Positions 36,521 through 47,297 of a DNA stretch of 64,000 nucleotides are shown here, piece after piece. Positions within the stretch are counted from its first letter, which is position 1. Each line of letters begins with the position of its first letter. A program made the position numbers and the translations under genes. The notes beneath the pieces are model-generated. The model was not told the DNA's origin, searched no databases, and was given only the letters and a program-made list of their open reading frames with translations. The stretch comes from Nymphaea colorata (lineage: Eukaryota; Streptophyta; Magnoliopsida; Nymphaeales; Nymphaeaceae): positions 15,673,858 to 15,737,857 of the forward strand of contig NC_045144.1 in assembly GCF_008831285.2 (NCBI RefSeq), given 5' to 3'.

Positions 36521-38962
36521 ATGATATCTTCTTCATCTGTTTCTCTTGGAGATCTTTTTGTGGGTAAAAGCGTGAAGGAGGCCTTGGAGTTCCTTTACCA
36601 GACGGAGTGTTTCAGATTTGCCTTGAAACAGACTGCTTACCGCTTCCTCTTTCGAAGATGCAGCGAGACCCAATCTCTCCTTCTGGGCAGGAGAGTCCAT
36701 TGTCACTTGATCAAGGCAGGGTCTCCTCCGGATTTGTACACGAGCAATACCCTGTTGAACATGTATGTAAGAAATGGAGATCTGGGCGACGCGCACCAGG
36801 TGTTCGACAGAATGCCACAAAGAGATATCGTCTCTTGGAATTCCATCATCGCTGGTTATGTTGGTCGAGGGAGGAATGTAGAGGGTTGTCAACTTTTGAA
36901 AATGATGCGGAGGGATGGCTTTGGTGTCGACCAGTACACTTTTGGCACTGTACTCAAGAGCTCGGGTAGTGCTGGTGATCTGCAATTTGGGCAGCAGATT
37001 CATTCTCTTGTGGTTAGAACGGGGTTTCAGGGGAATATCTTCGCAAGTTCCGCACTTCTTTATATGTACACAAAGTGTGGAAAGATGGAGGATGCCGAGG
37101 TGGTGTTTGAGTTCATGCCAGAGAAGAATGCAGTTTCGTGGAACACTATGATTTCCGGCTGCGCTCGAACTTGTAAAGGAGAAAGAGCTTTGCAGTTATT
37201 TAACCAGATGGAACAGGAAGGAATTATTCCAGATCAAGCTACATTCGCAAGTGTTCTTTCATCGCTGTCTGATCCTCATTCACTTCGGCTTGTGAAACAA
37301 ATTCATGCAAAGATAGTGAAATTTGGACTTCATTTTGACGTCGTTGTTGGGAATTCTGCTATAACTGCATATTCTGAATGTGAGTCAATTGAAGATGCCA
37401 AACTGATATTCAATCAGATGAAAATGCATGACCTCGTCACTTGGAATGCGATGCTTGCAGGTTATGTGTGCAATGATCAAAGCGTGGAGGCCTTAGGACT
37501 CTTTGCTGAAATGCAATGTCATGATGTTAAACTAGACATCTATACGTGCACCAGTTTGGTAAGCGCTTGTTGCAGGTTTGAGCATTCTGAGGAAGGCAAA
37601 ATCTGTCATGGTTTAGCAGTCAAAGCTGGTCTAGAAGAGTCAACTCCTGTTTCAAATGCATTAATATCTATGTACGCCAATTTTGGTATGATGGATGATG
37701 CACTTAAACTATTTGGCAAGATGCAATATAGAGATAATGTCTCATGGAATTCAATTATAGCAGGTTACTCTCAGTGTGGGCTTGCTGAGGAAGCCATGAA
37801 ATTGTATTCCCAGATGTTGCTTCATCGTGTCAGGCTTGATCATTACACATTCTCTAGTGTTCTTCGATGTTGTGCTAACCTAGCAACATTACAATGGGGC
37901 AAACAGATTCATGTTTCAATCATCAAGCTTGGTTTCAAAGCACATTTGTTTGTTGGTAGTGCACTGATTTACATGTACTCTAGGTGTGGTATGATAGAAG
38001 ATGCTTCAAGGGCGTTTGATGAAACTTCAAAAAGCGGCCCAGTTACATGGAATTCAATTATATTTGCTTATGCACAACATGGACAAGGTGAATCTGCAAT
38101 TGATATCTTTAAATTAATGCAGGAAGTAGGCATAAAGCCAGATCACATCACCTTTGTTGGTATTCTATCTGCATGTAGTCATGTTGGCTTGGTTGAAGAA
38201 GGATCATACTACCTCATGTCTATGGATGCTAAGTATGGTATTAAACCTCGGATGGAACATTTTGCATGTGCAATCGATCTTTTTGGTCGTGCTGGGCTGC
38301 TGCAGAGAGCAAAATTAGTTATTGATTCGATGCCATTTAAGCCTAATGCGATGATATGGAAGACCTTGCTTGGCGCATGCAGGGCTCATCGAGAGATAGA
38401 TTTGGCCAAATATGCAGCGAGTTTCTTACTAGAATTAGAGCCCAATGAGCACGCAACATACATCCTCCTTTCAAATGTGTTTGCTCTTCATAGTGAATGG
38501 GATGAACTAGCACAATTGAAAAGGGTGATGAGGGAGAAAGGCCTAAAGAAGATAGCTGGATGCAGCTGGGTGGAGGTGAAAAACATAGTGCATACATTTA
38601 ATGCTGAAGACTGCTCACATCCTCAGGCCAAAGAGATATATGAGAAACTTAAGGTATTAATGAAGCAGATCAAGGGGATGGGTTATGTTCCTGATACTGA
38701 GTTTGTGTTGCATAACCTGGATGAAGAGACTAAAGAGCAGCATCTTTTTTACCACAGTGAGAAACTCGCTGTGGTGTTCGCAATAATGACTGTCCCAAAA
38801 GGGGTTACAATTAGGATAATGAAGAATCTTCGTACTTGTGGGGATTGCCATACAGCTTTCAAGTTCATAAGCAAAGCAATTGACAGAGACATAGTAATGA
38901 GAGATGCAAATCGCTTTCACCATTTCAAAAGTGGCACTTGTTCTTGTGGGGACTATTGGTAG
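36521..38962 (+). CDS. Pentatricopeptide repeat protein, PLS class with DYW deaminase domain
   Basis: This is an intact single-exon gene of 813 aa. Proteins of this class bind one or a few organellar RNA sites and convert C to U. The PLS repeats occupy most of the protein, with repeated NTLLNMY, VFDRMPQRD, SWNSIIAGY and KQIHAKIVKFG signatures. E/E+ motifs follow (LLELEPNEHATYILLSNVFA). The DYW domain covers about residues 718-813: GYVPDTEFVLH, then HSE (residues 745-747, zinc ligand plus catalytic Glu), CGDCH (773-777) and the terminal CGDYW. All residues expected for deaminase activity are present. ATG 36521 matches the start in the left copy. The N terminus is not an obvious transit peptide, so whether it goes to mitochondrion or plastid is open. 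The nearest relative I recall is Arabidopsis At3g25970. After loss of the left copy this is the only working copy in the window. Confidence 0.93.
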   Translation: MISSSSVSLGDLFVGKSVKEALEFLYQTECFRFALKQTAYRFLFRRCSETQSLLLGRRVHCHLIKAGSPPDLYTSNTLLNMYVRNGDLGDAHQVFDRMPQRDIVSWNSIIAGYVGRGRNVEGCQLLKMMRRDGFGVDQYTFGTVLKSSGSAGDLQFGQQIHSLVVRTGFQGNIFASSALLYMYTKCGKMEDAEVVFEFMPEKNAVSWNTMISGCARTCKGERALQLFNQMEQEGIIPDQATFASVLSSLSDPHSLRLVKQIHAKIVKFGLHFDVVVGNSAITAYSECESIEDAKLIFNQMKMHDLVTWNAMLAGYVCNDQSVEALGLFAEMQCHDVKLDIYTCTSLVSACCRFEHSEEGKICHGLAVKAGLEESTPVSNALISMYANFGMMDDALKLFGKMQYRDNVSWNSIIAGYSQCGLAEEAMKLYSQMLLHRVRLDHYTFSSVLRCCANLATLQWGKQIHVSIIKLGFKAHLFVGSALIYMYSRCGMIEDASRAFDETSKSGPVTWNSIIFAYAQHGQGESAIDIFKLMQEVGIKPDHITFVGILSACSHVGLVEEGSYYLMSMDAKYGIKPRMEHFACAIDLFGRAGLLQRAKLVIDSMPFKPNAMIWKTLLGACRAHREIDLAKYAASFLLELEPNEHATYILLSNVFALHSEWDELAQLKRVMREKGLKKIAGCSWVEVKNIVHTFNAEDCSHPQAKEIYEKLKVLMKQIKGMGYVPDTEFVLHNLDEETKEQHLFYHSEKLAVVFAIMTVPKGVTIRIMKNLRTCGDCHTAFKFISKAIDRDIVMRDANRFHHFKSGTCSCGDYW

Positions 38963-39339
38963 CAACCTGCTATCTAAATGGATACATTTATGGAAGAATG
39001 TTAAATGTACAAGGGAATTCAACTCTAATACCCTTAGTTCAGAAAGAGGTTGCTTATAGATAAATTCCTCTATGCTTGAGCCTTCAATATAGCAATCGAT
39101 ATGGGGTTTGTCCGGCTGTGCAAGGAGCATGCTTTTTACGATACCCCCCCCCCCCACCCTTCCCCCTCCCGCATTCTCTAAAGTTGTCATATCCGTACCC
39201 ATATCTCCGTACCCATGTGACTTAGAAAAAAAAGCAGGTATAAAATATGTATAAAATGCATTTTTTTCCCAAAAAACATGTTTTTTTCTTTTTTTTTGTC
39301 CGACTTCTTTTTAATGTTTTTCTCGGACTTTTTTTTTTG
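38963..39339. other. 3' flank of the PPR gene, C-tract and rearrangement junction
   Basis: Homology with the left copy ends at TTTTTACGAT near 39140 and is replaced by a run of 13 C and C-rich sequence. From 39180 there is CCGTACCCATA-type sequence and A/T runs absent from the left copy. GTACCCATGTGACTTAG at 39209-39225 is repeated in inverted orientation at 40157-40173. No gene is seen. Confidence 0.7.
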
Positions 39340-40115
39340 AATAAAACTCATTTTCTGTGATGACTCAAGAAACAAATGAGCTTAAGCATTTATATCGTCT
39401 GCGATATCATGGCAAAGAATCGGAATCAATTCAGATACCATACAGAACAAGGGGAGATTTATCAATACGAGTACAACATTCGGTTATTTAATTCGATCCA
39501 TGCTTTTAGCTGGGAAACTCATGTTAAAAGCTTTGTCTAATAAGATGATGTACGTGTTCCTATCCATATAATAAGATGATGTACGTGTTCCTATCCATAT
39601 GAATGCTATTTTCATGATCAATTTCATAGGAAGCAATCTTCAAAATGTTTACATATGAAGTGGCTGCGTTCATGCACACGAGAATGGAGCAATGAATCCC
39701 CTCATCGATGCCCACTGTGTGGAGCAACGGCACTGTCATCTCCAGTGACGCCATCATCTCCTGCTCTCTCTCTGGTGGATGGTTCTTGCACCTTGGCCTA
39801 ACGATCTCTCCCAATCCCTCACTCCAAAACCTTTCAATCAAAACACTCACTCTTTCTCCCCCTCCCAAGCCTAAACCCTCTGGATTGAAGGTATTCGCGT
39901 GAAAACAAAAAAGATCATGAGGAAAAAAGAAACTCTTCTCAACTTATGGATCCAGGATTCGAATCATTGTGCTTCTATGTAAGGCCCCGGGCCTACCTAC
40001 TGCTGCAGTCGTTTACATGATAAAATTTCCTCATGTAAACAATCCAAGGAGAGAGATGGGATTGATAAAAACAAAGAAACAATCCAACAAAGTAAAAGAT
40101 TTAGATGGATGCATA
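39340..40115. repeat. Downstream block in inverted orientation (right copy)
   Basis: It matches the reverse complement of about 13614-14645, without the MITE. An adjacent ~32-bp string (ATAAGATGATGTACGTGTTCC) is duplicated in tandem near 39540-39600. A minus-strand ORF of 102 codons at 39560-39868 spans the most conserved part; the left copy has lost about 60 bp of it. I recognise no domain. It could be a first exon of an unknown gene. Confidence 0.8.
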
Positions 40116-40899
40116 ACCAGTACAGACATCAAGCTTTTTCCTGGACAGGAAAAAACCTAAGTCACATAGGTACTTCATTAAGGTATACATACCTATGCCG
40201 CCGAACAAATATCCAAAGTAGGTACTTGGACACACTTGGGTACTTTTTATATCGAAAACCAATCCAAAGTGTTTAATTTTATGCGATTTAATTTTTTCCA
40301 AATCAGTTTTCATTCTGTTTTTAGAGTTATTGTTCATTAACATGTAATGGTTTTATTTAAAATCACTTGTTTATTTGAATATTGCTTTCACTTTGATTTT
40401 TGTAAAATTTTATTATTGTTATATTCTTATGCCAATGGCGTCCAAGTTCTGGTTGAGGTTCAAGATATAATTTCCGGACGGCTATTAATATTGGTTTCCA
40501 CATGCAAGTAGGACTTGGGAGAATGAAATGTAGATAAAGTTTGAAGTATTAGCTTTAGGAGGTGCATATCTTTGTAATCTGAAGTATTTTGGAAGGATTT
40601 AGTACTCGTGCTTTTTATGTATTAAAGAATGTACACACGGTAGTACTAATGGGAAAGGTTCACGTCTTCAAATGATATCCAGGGTTTTGTGCAAGCAAGA
40701 TCTGCTGAGAAAACAACTCATGCAGTCTGTGAGAATCACTTTTTTGGGGTATATGCATCATGCATAATTTTCTACTGACCTTTCGGAACCTTAGTTTATA
40801 ATTGAACAAGTTCCAAAGTTGATTTACTCGTATTTGTAGAATATGCAAGCTTAGGATTCTACTTGATGTTCATATATTCTTTGGTTTAAGTTTCTCATC
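40116..40899. other. Intergenic sequence
   Basis: I see no gene. It contains the inverted partner (40157-40173) of the 39209 repeat, plus GTACTTGG and CTTGGGTAC strings of a dispersed-repeat type. Confidence 0.5.
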
Positions 40900-42960
40900 T
40901 TTGTTTTCCTGGTATTGCGTAAGAGTTATCAAATCTATAGTTACCATCATCCATCTGTTATATTCCATTTGCAGGGATGACTGAATCTAGCCAGTGCACG
41001 ATATTCTATGGGTGCTTCTCGAGTAACTAGTTATGTTTTTGACCTTAAACCACACTCTGCTGCTGCAACTTTGCATGTAAAGTTAGAGGATGAAAGCGTA
41101 TCATGGCAGATGCTCTCGCCTTTACATGTATTGGTCCAGCTTCGAATGTTTTGGTTCAATAGTACTAGTCTCACCTGTGCACAAGATAAAAGCTTGGCTG
41201 GACTAGTGACGTCTGTGTTTCCTAAGGTCTGTTAATCTTTGAAGATTTTTTGATTAAGTGAGAGGTTTACAGTATTCCTTAATAGATCTCCTTAACAGAG
41301 TTCTGGATTAAGGGAGAGCTTGATTCTCATCTCTTTGCTGTTTGATCATATGGAGCCCACATGATGTGTTATTTGTATATTTATTCGCTCAATATCTTGC
41401 TGACGTCAAACAGATACGACTGCTGAAGTTGAAGGTAAGTCACATTATATCACGTCTAAGACATCCCTTTTTAACTCTTTCTAAGGAGCATGTAGGCAGC
41501 GGGAGATGTTTAGAACCAGAAGGACAGAGGCAGACTAACTCTGTTGGTGCAGAGTTGGGATGCCGTGTCCCTTCCTGATCTTCTGGTCATATTGCTTGCT
41601 GTGGACCGACTTATGAGTTCCTTTTTTATTTCGCTCTTAAGTCGGGAAGAAGATTCATCCAGCTTGTTGTGTAATCCACATAGTTCTAATGATATGTATG
41701 ATGTATCCATTGCATGATTTTATTAGAGGACCATCAGAAAGAACAATCAGCAAAAAATGAAGTTCAAGATTCTCTGGATGCTCAGGTACTTGTGTCTTTG
41801 TTAGTGGCGCGAAACAGAACTCTTTTTCCTTTTGTATCTTGGTGGAGTTTGTGATGATCAGACTACATGATGGGGCCATGCAAGTGGAGGACATTTCTCA
41901 TTAGGTGGGGTTGTTTTTTCATGCTGTTTCTCACACACTAAGGGCATCGTTAACACCTACAGTTAAGACAATGCCCACCTTACATCACTAGGGTGCAATG
42001 AAGGGGCTTACCTATGCATGCTTTTGGCTGTGTGATCACATAGCAGTTAATACACCTGCAATAGTCTACATGTCAACACATGGTCTAACTGGTTATTGGT
42101 TATCCATTAGAATTGTCAACCAATTGCTGAGCCTGTTTTGAATTGGATTGGGGTCACCCGCTTGATCTCCAGTTATGTTTGACTTTATTTGAACTGAACT
42201 AAGTACTGCACCACTCCTGGTGTATTAGAGATTGCTTCCTGCAAGAAACAGAAGATCGTCCTGGCTAATTGTAGACATCTTCATGATAGCATAGCAGTAT
42301 CTTCAGCCACCAGTTTCTGGAATGCCTGCTGCTGCCGTGATGAAGAAATCCAGCACATCTTTCAGTCAATTCTTGGCTGAGACAGGTGCTCCTGGCTTGC
42401 CATAAGTTCTCTTTTCTGTGAGATGACACTCTCACTGATTAGATGGTGTTGGTTGCGCTTCAGTATACTTGCCAATGGCTTGTTCTTGTTACCTGTAGAT
42501 GAGGATCTATCACCTAATTGTTCATCTTCTGCTGGGGCAAACACACATATATGCATATACATGCACACATACCCAGTCACGCGCAGCCCATGTCATGGGT
42601 GGAGTGGGAGAGAGAGGTAATAAGGCACCTTCACTTGAATTACAATGAAAACTGACAGGCAGAGAGGTGCCCCAATCTCATTTGAGAAAGGTTAATCAAC
42701 GTCCCTGCCAAATATTTCATCATCCTTGCTTCTGCTATTGTGGAGTTGCTTTATGAACTGAACAATTTTTCACAGCACTAGAAACCATCATAGACCTCGT
42801 AAATGCACGCACAAGAATGATAGCTGATTTTGAACAAATTGAAAGAGATTTGAGGATGGATCTCAAGTAAATATGGTTGTTGATTGAGGGGAGTAAAGTA
42901 TCTACTTTGTTATTCTGCACAGATGGAGACCCACTTTAATGGCATATTGAATGCGATGAA
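40900..42960 (+). other. Possible remnant or unrecognised multi-exon gene
   Basis: Short exon-like pieces with plausible splice borders occur on the plus strand. One follows TTTGCAG at about 40975 and reads through YVFDLKPHSAAATLHVKLED to VSWQ near 41109. One reads LEDHQKEQSAKNEVQDSLDAQ-like sequence and is followed by GTACTTG near 41787. One near 42830 has FEQIERDLRMDL. One near 42925 reads METHFNGILNAMKERV. The last three look like coiled coil. I cannot join them into a verified reading frame or name a family. It may be a real spliced gene, a pseudogene or chance. Confidence 0.3.
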
Positions 42961-43572
42961 GGAACGGGTACTTCAATCATGCCATATGTATAATTGATAC
43001 TTGTGTTCTTATATGTCCTTGCTAGTCATGTAGGGACATTTTCCCACAGACAGAGCCTCAACCGTCTCTTTCTGATAGCAGTCCATGACTTTCTCTTTGG
43101 ATTAGCAGCAAAGCTGTTGTCACTTGTTAATCAATCTTTCAATGTGATTGAAACCAATTTCTCACGCTTGTAACCATGCAAAATTTAGCTCTCTTGAAAA
43201 CTAATTTCTTCGCGTGTAAATCAGGATTTCTGAATCTAACTAGTTTGACGGTCAAATTTAAGTAACAATACTTTTGCTTACAGTGATAGATGGAGGTGCA
43301 TCTCTTGTTCAATTCTCCTGGCCGATGCTACTCTCTCTCTCTCTTCTCTATATGTGTGTCTCTTGTTGGATTCCCATGGGTGGTATTTTTACACGTATTA
43401 ATGACAACTAAAATGGTTGATTCTACTGCACAAGAGCATAGAAAGTCCACAGAAATGGGGTTTACATTTGGATAAACGTGTTACAAATTAGGTTTACGAA
43501 AGGCGGATTAGTTAACATGAGACCCAGTTCAAACCTGCAAACGTAACTTAGACTTCGAACTCAACCTGGATC

Positions 43573-43573
<1 letters not shown>
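42961..43573. other. Intergenic sequence, nothing recognised
   Basis: There is no ORF above background and no repeat structure that I can see. Confidence 0.5.
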
Positions 43574-43606
<33 letters not shown>

Positions 43607-43681
43607 GGAGGGAGAGAGAGAGAGAGAGAGCACCTGGATCATATATATATATATATATATATGGAGAGAGAGAGAGAGAGA
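43574..43681. repeat. Duplicated (TA)n(GA)n microsatellite
   Basis: CACCTGGATCATATATA-type sequence with a TA tract followed by a GA tract occurs twice in tandem (about 43562-43630 and 43631-43681). The first copy has a TATG interruption. Confidence 0.85.
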
Positions 43682-43721
43682 AAATGAGACCACTTCTTCT
43701 TTTCAAGTTTATAAGACCAAC

Positions 43722-43741
43722 CCACTTGATTAATCAAGTGG
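43722..43741. other. Perfect 20-bp palindrome downstream of the BTB gene
   Basis: CCACTTGATTAATCAAGTGG is fully self-complementary. It lies about 200 bp beyond the stop codon, so it may fall in the 3' UTR or terminator region. Function is unknown. Confidence 0.6.
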
Positions 43742-43939
43742 CCAGTAGAATCATTCTTTTATAAGTTAATTTTCAACTTTTAAAAGCATAAAAACTAAAA
43801 GGGACATAATTAACCCCTGAAATTGCTTATTATTTTGTACTACAACCATACATACATAATTAAGGCAAGTAAACGAGCCAAACAAACTGAAGAGGGTGGG
43901 CTTGAGCTCCACTTTCTTACAATGTAAGAATTGGATGAC

Positions 43940-45331
43940 CTAACACCTAATGCAACCAGATCCATTTTTGCTCTCCCATACTTCCACACCTTCAAGGCCT
44001 TGCCGGCTTACGAACAGCCGGTTGCTGCCACCGGCCATCTTTACGATCAAGCCCTTTTCCGGCGACAATTTATCGACAAGGTTCCGCCGGTGTGACCCGA
44101 TCCATTTACTCTGTCCGGACCACACCTCCAATTCCCCTCCATTCCTGCTCACAAACACTTGCCTCTGGTAACAGCAAATGGAGCTCCCTTGACCCGACCC
44201 GCAATTCCTCAAGTTGGTGTTCTTCTCTTCCAAGTAGACCCATGGGTCCCCCTCACCCAGCTTCCGCAAATCAGCGAATGCCACGTCACCCGATTTCGAA
44301 CAAACCTTGTAGATGGCCCGCAAGTCATCGTCTGCGTCCGCATCAATAAGTGGATCGCCATAGCGACTAGCCCGACCCGAACCCGGTTCAGCGGTCTCCC
44401 AGACGACTGACCCAACTCGTGGATCCAATATCCGGACGTACCCGCAATAACCAAAGGCGCCGGAGCTCACAGCGCTTGCCATCAACACGCCGGATTCCGG
44501 CAAGAACCGCAACTTTGTTGGGGCCATGGTCCGGGCAGAGCTCCTAGAACGTCTCTCTAGCTCTGCCACAGGCCGAAGTGTGATGGGATCAACTGCAAGA
44601 ATGCAATTTTCCATATGGGGCGACTCGAAACCGGCAAAGACGGTGCCGGCCGGTGACGGTGACACGGCCGTGATCCATGCCTTCTGGACTCGGAGATCCG
44701 TGGGGTCTGTCCAGTAGACCGAACCAGCATGGCGCCTAGTGGCCAGATTGTAGAAGTGTAGGCCTGGGTCATCTGTTGACCCGATTGCAGTAGTTTCCGA
44801 TCGGACGGGGGAAAGAGAAGTGATCCGGTCCAAGTGGGTGCGAAGGGTTCCGGCTGGGGAGAGCGACCAATCGAAGGCGGAGATCCTACCGGCGTGAGCG
44901 ATGAGGAGGGATCTGTCATCGGTGCTATCATCGAAGACGGCGAAAGTGGATGGTGGGGCTCGCATTCTGTGGGAAATGACGGTTGAAACGGCGGCGTCGA
45001 TGCCATTGAGCGGTGGAGGAGAAAGGGCAGAGTGGAGAATGGACTCGATGCCGTAGAAGGAGGCCTCTTCCACGAGCTCGCGGATGGTGAAATTGCCGGA
45101 AAAAGAGGCAGGGAGGTGGTTGGTGCGGAGGAGGGAGAGTAATATGGAGAAGATGCCAGGGTCGCGGTCGATGAAGGTTGGCCATTCAGCGGTTGTGGAG
45201 GCAAGAACAGAAAGGAGGGATTCGAGGCCCCCGGATTGAATGGTGGGAAGCGTGGTCTCGAAGAGTCGACCACCCACGTTGAATTTCACAGTTCCGGGTA
45301 CCTCGATTCTTTGGTTGTCCAAGGCAGCCAT
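43940..45331 (-). CDS. BTB/POZ (KCTD/T1-type) protein with C-terminal WD40-like region
   Basis: This is an intact intronless gene of 463 aa. Near the N terminus (residues ~14-105) VKFNVGGRLFETTLPTI starts a tetramerisation-type BTB domain, continuing with a FIDRDPGIFSILL segment, the usual pattern of KCTD-like BTB domains. Residues ~130-460 resemble a degenerate WD40/YVTN propeller with blade strings such as FAVFDDST, GLHFYNLATR, YVRILDPRVGSVVWE and ELEVWSGQSKW. This matches the plant family that includes Arabidopsis At5g41330 and At3g09030. Such proteins are expected to act as cullin-3 ubiquitin-ligase adaptors, but the substrate is unknown. The start at 45329-45331 is the first ATG. The 5' half is GC-rich with strong codon bias. 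A perfect 20-bp palindrome lies about 200 bp past the stop. Confidence 0.92.
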   Translation of the reverse strand: MAALDNQRIEVPGTVKFNVGGRLFETTLPTIQSGGLESLLSVLASTTAEWPTFIDRDPGIFSILLSLLRTNHLPASFSGNFTIRELVEEASFYGIESILHSALSPPPLNGIDAAVSTVISHRMRAPPSTFAVFDDSTDDRSLLIAHAGRISAFDWSLSPAGTLRTHLDRITSLSPVRSETTAIGSTDDPGLHFYNLATRRHAGSVYWTDPTDLRVQKAWITAVSPSPAGTVFAGFESPHMENCILAVDPITLRPVAELERRSRSSARTMAPTKLRFLPESGVLMASAVSSGAFGYCGYVRILDPRVGSVVWETAEPGSGRASRYGDPLIDADADDDLRAIYKVCSKSGDVAFADLRKLGEGDPWVYLEEKNTNLRNCGSGQGSSICCYQRQVFVSRNGGELEVWSGQSKWIGSHRRNLVDKLSPEKGLIVKMAGGSNRLFVSRQGLEGVEVWESKNGSGCIRC

Positions 45332-45807
45332 TGTCGACAGAGTAAATATATGTCCAAATGGTGGTGGTTTGGAGCTTTGGTGAAATGTGTCAAAGCTCGT
45401 TTGGTTGTTTGATAATTATCTCCTCGGACAAAATGGACATGACGTCCTACCCATGACAACACTGTCCTGTTTATCTTGTCAATGGTGGTTTCAGTCTGAT
45501 TTTAGGAATGAAATACCACGTCCCTTCCTTCCTGTGTTTGTTTCACTTTTGTCTGTTCAGCAACCTGTTCTGTTCGATGTTTTCCTTCTGTTCTGTATTC
45601 TGCTTATTTTTGTGTCGCGTACAGTCCATTCTATCCACTTTTTGATAACAAGAACATTGTTTGCTAGTGTTGTTTGTTTTGAGATCCTGCTAAACATGCA
45701 AAACCTGTTTTTAGAGATACCAGTAACCAATACAAAGAGTAAACTGACATGGAGATGGAAAAGGCAAATGAGACATTTTGGCTTTGTAGCACGCATCGAA
45801 TCAAATA
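45332..45807. other. Upstream region of the BTB gene
   Basis: It should contain the BTB promoter reading leftwards. I see no clear TATA box at a suitable distance. The open frames here have no domain. Confidence 0.4.
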
Positions 45808-45990
45808 CTACAGCATGGAGAAGTAATAGAAAGCTTTTTCTTTATTAAAAAAGCAAGACAATGGAAGCAAAAGATACAGCAACATAACAAGAGAAGTGAG
45901 CAAGGCAAGAGAAAGTAGCAAATTGTATTTGAATTTAGGAACGTATAGGACATAGTCAATGATAAAATTTTCATCAGCTTTGATGACCAA
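45808..45990 (-). pseudogene. Copia pol fragment
   Basis: A short frame contains DENFIIDYVLYVPKFKYNLL, which resembles the VLYVPxFxYNLLS segment between protease and integrase of plant Copia polyproteins. No other domain or LTR is attached. It is a small remnant at best. Confidence 0.45.
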
Positions 45991-46834
45991 CTGAAACTAA
46001 TAGATTACATAGTAGCAGCAGTTGGAAAGGGCCTCGAACAACAGAAAAAAACACACACACACGAGTAAATAAACGAACATACAGTTTATGCCACCTAAAG
46101 AATAGAAATATGCACACCATTACATCCAATTTTTTTTTAACTTATTTTAGGACAAACAGAGATGGATTCTACATGCCAAATAACTTGGGAAGTTGGGAAC
46201 AAAAAGAAACTGTGCGTTGATGTCAATATCAAAGCAACTTGCAACAAATTCTCAATGAGATAAAGAGCTGCAGGAATAGGGAAAATTTTAACCTAATCCA
46301 AAGCAGCGTCTTATTTGACTAACAAACAAAAAATGGTCAGATAAAGGAAAAGACGACAACAATAAAAACTGAGAATGTAAGAATGAACAACCATCAGTAA
46401 GCCCCAAGATACTGGACACTTGACCAAGGCGAAATGAGATATACACTGTAGCAGAGGACAAGCTCACAAATGCACTTGTGCTCCACCCTCCACTTGCATG
46501 TTGTCTCATAATTTTTGCTTCCTCCACCCTCTTATCCCCCTTTCTGTCCATTTACCTTGTGGGCAGCATACACTAGTTCATCATCTACTATTTTAGGCCA
46601 TAAAGCAAGTGAACATATGGAATAAATTTGTATTTGTTGTTCTCACAAGTCATTCTTTTTATAGATCAGTGACAAATTCTAGTGTGCTAGATTTCAGTCG
46701 GTGGAGGATGACTGATGATCACTCGTCTACCATTTTCCAACTCTGAAATTCAATCTCAAGTCTCAACTTGTTAACTCCTTTACCAACTTGGAAGAAAGAT
46801 GAGACTGACAAACAGTGTTTTTCCAGGTGCCCTT
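45991..46834. other. Intergenic sequence
   Basis: A minus-strand ORF of 87 codons (46288-46551) has no recognisable domain. I see no other structure. Confidence 0.4.
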
Positions 46835-47297
46835 TGTTGGGTTATGGCCATGAGCCTGCCCACAATCCTAAAATGGATGAGAAGGCCCACTCATCCTTTA
46901 TAGGGTATGTAACATAACTTTATGAATTGGTTATATGGAAACCAATTTTAGCTTGCCCACTAAGCCTAATAACTGCCTTCTGGGCACTCGGTGAAGCCAA
47001 GAAGGCCAGTTATAAAGGCCCAGCACCCTCTCTGTGCACATGTGTGTGTGTGTGTGTGTTTGTGTATGTGTAAAAGTTAACACATACAAGGGCTCCTTGA
47101 AGCAAGCCCGTATAAGCTACACTCACCATTTCGCTCTCTCTCTCTCTCTCTCTCTCTCTTCTATTTGCTTCTTGTTTCCTTCATCTTTTGCTGTTGTTTT
47201 CTCTCCCTCTCCTTTGTGTTCTCTGCTGTGTTGCTGCCTTGTTATTGCAGGTTCATGTTTCGATCAGATCCTGGGCGGAAGCCACAGAGTTCCAACA
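46835..47297. repeat. Possible solo LTR
   Basis: The segment begins TGTTGGGTTATGG and ends GTTCCAACA, so the ends are TG...CA with the short inverted repeat TGTTGG/CCAACA. A TATAAAGG motif near 47011 is followed by (GT)n and (CT)n tracts, as in LTR promoters and leaders. The flanks CCCTT and AACTT do not form a clean 5-bp duplication and no primer site follows, so the call is tentative. Confidence 0.42.

Noticed and set aside
44557-45273. 238-codon minus-strand ORF overlapping the BTB gene
   Set aside because: It is an out-of-frame shadow of the GC-rich BTB coding sequence with no domain.
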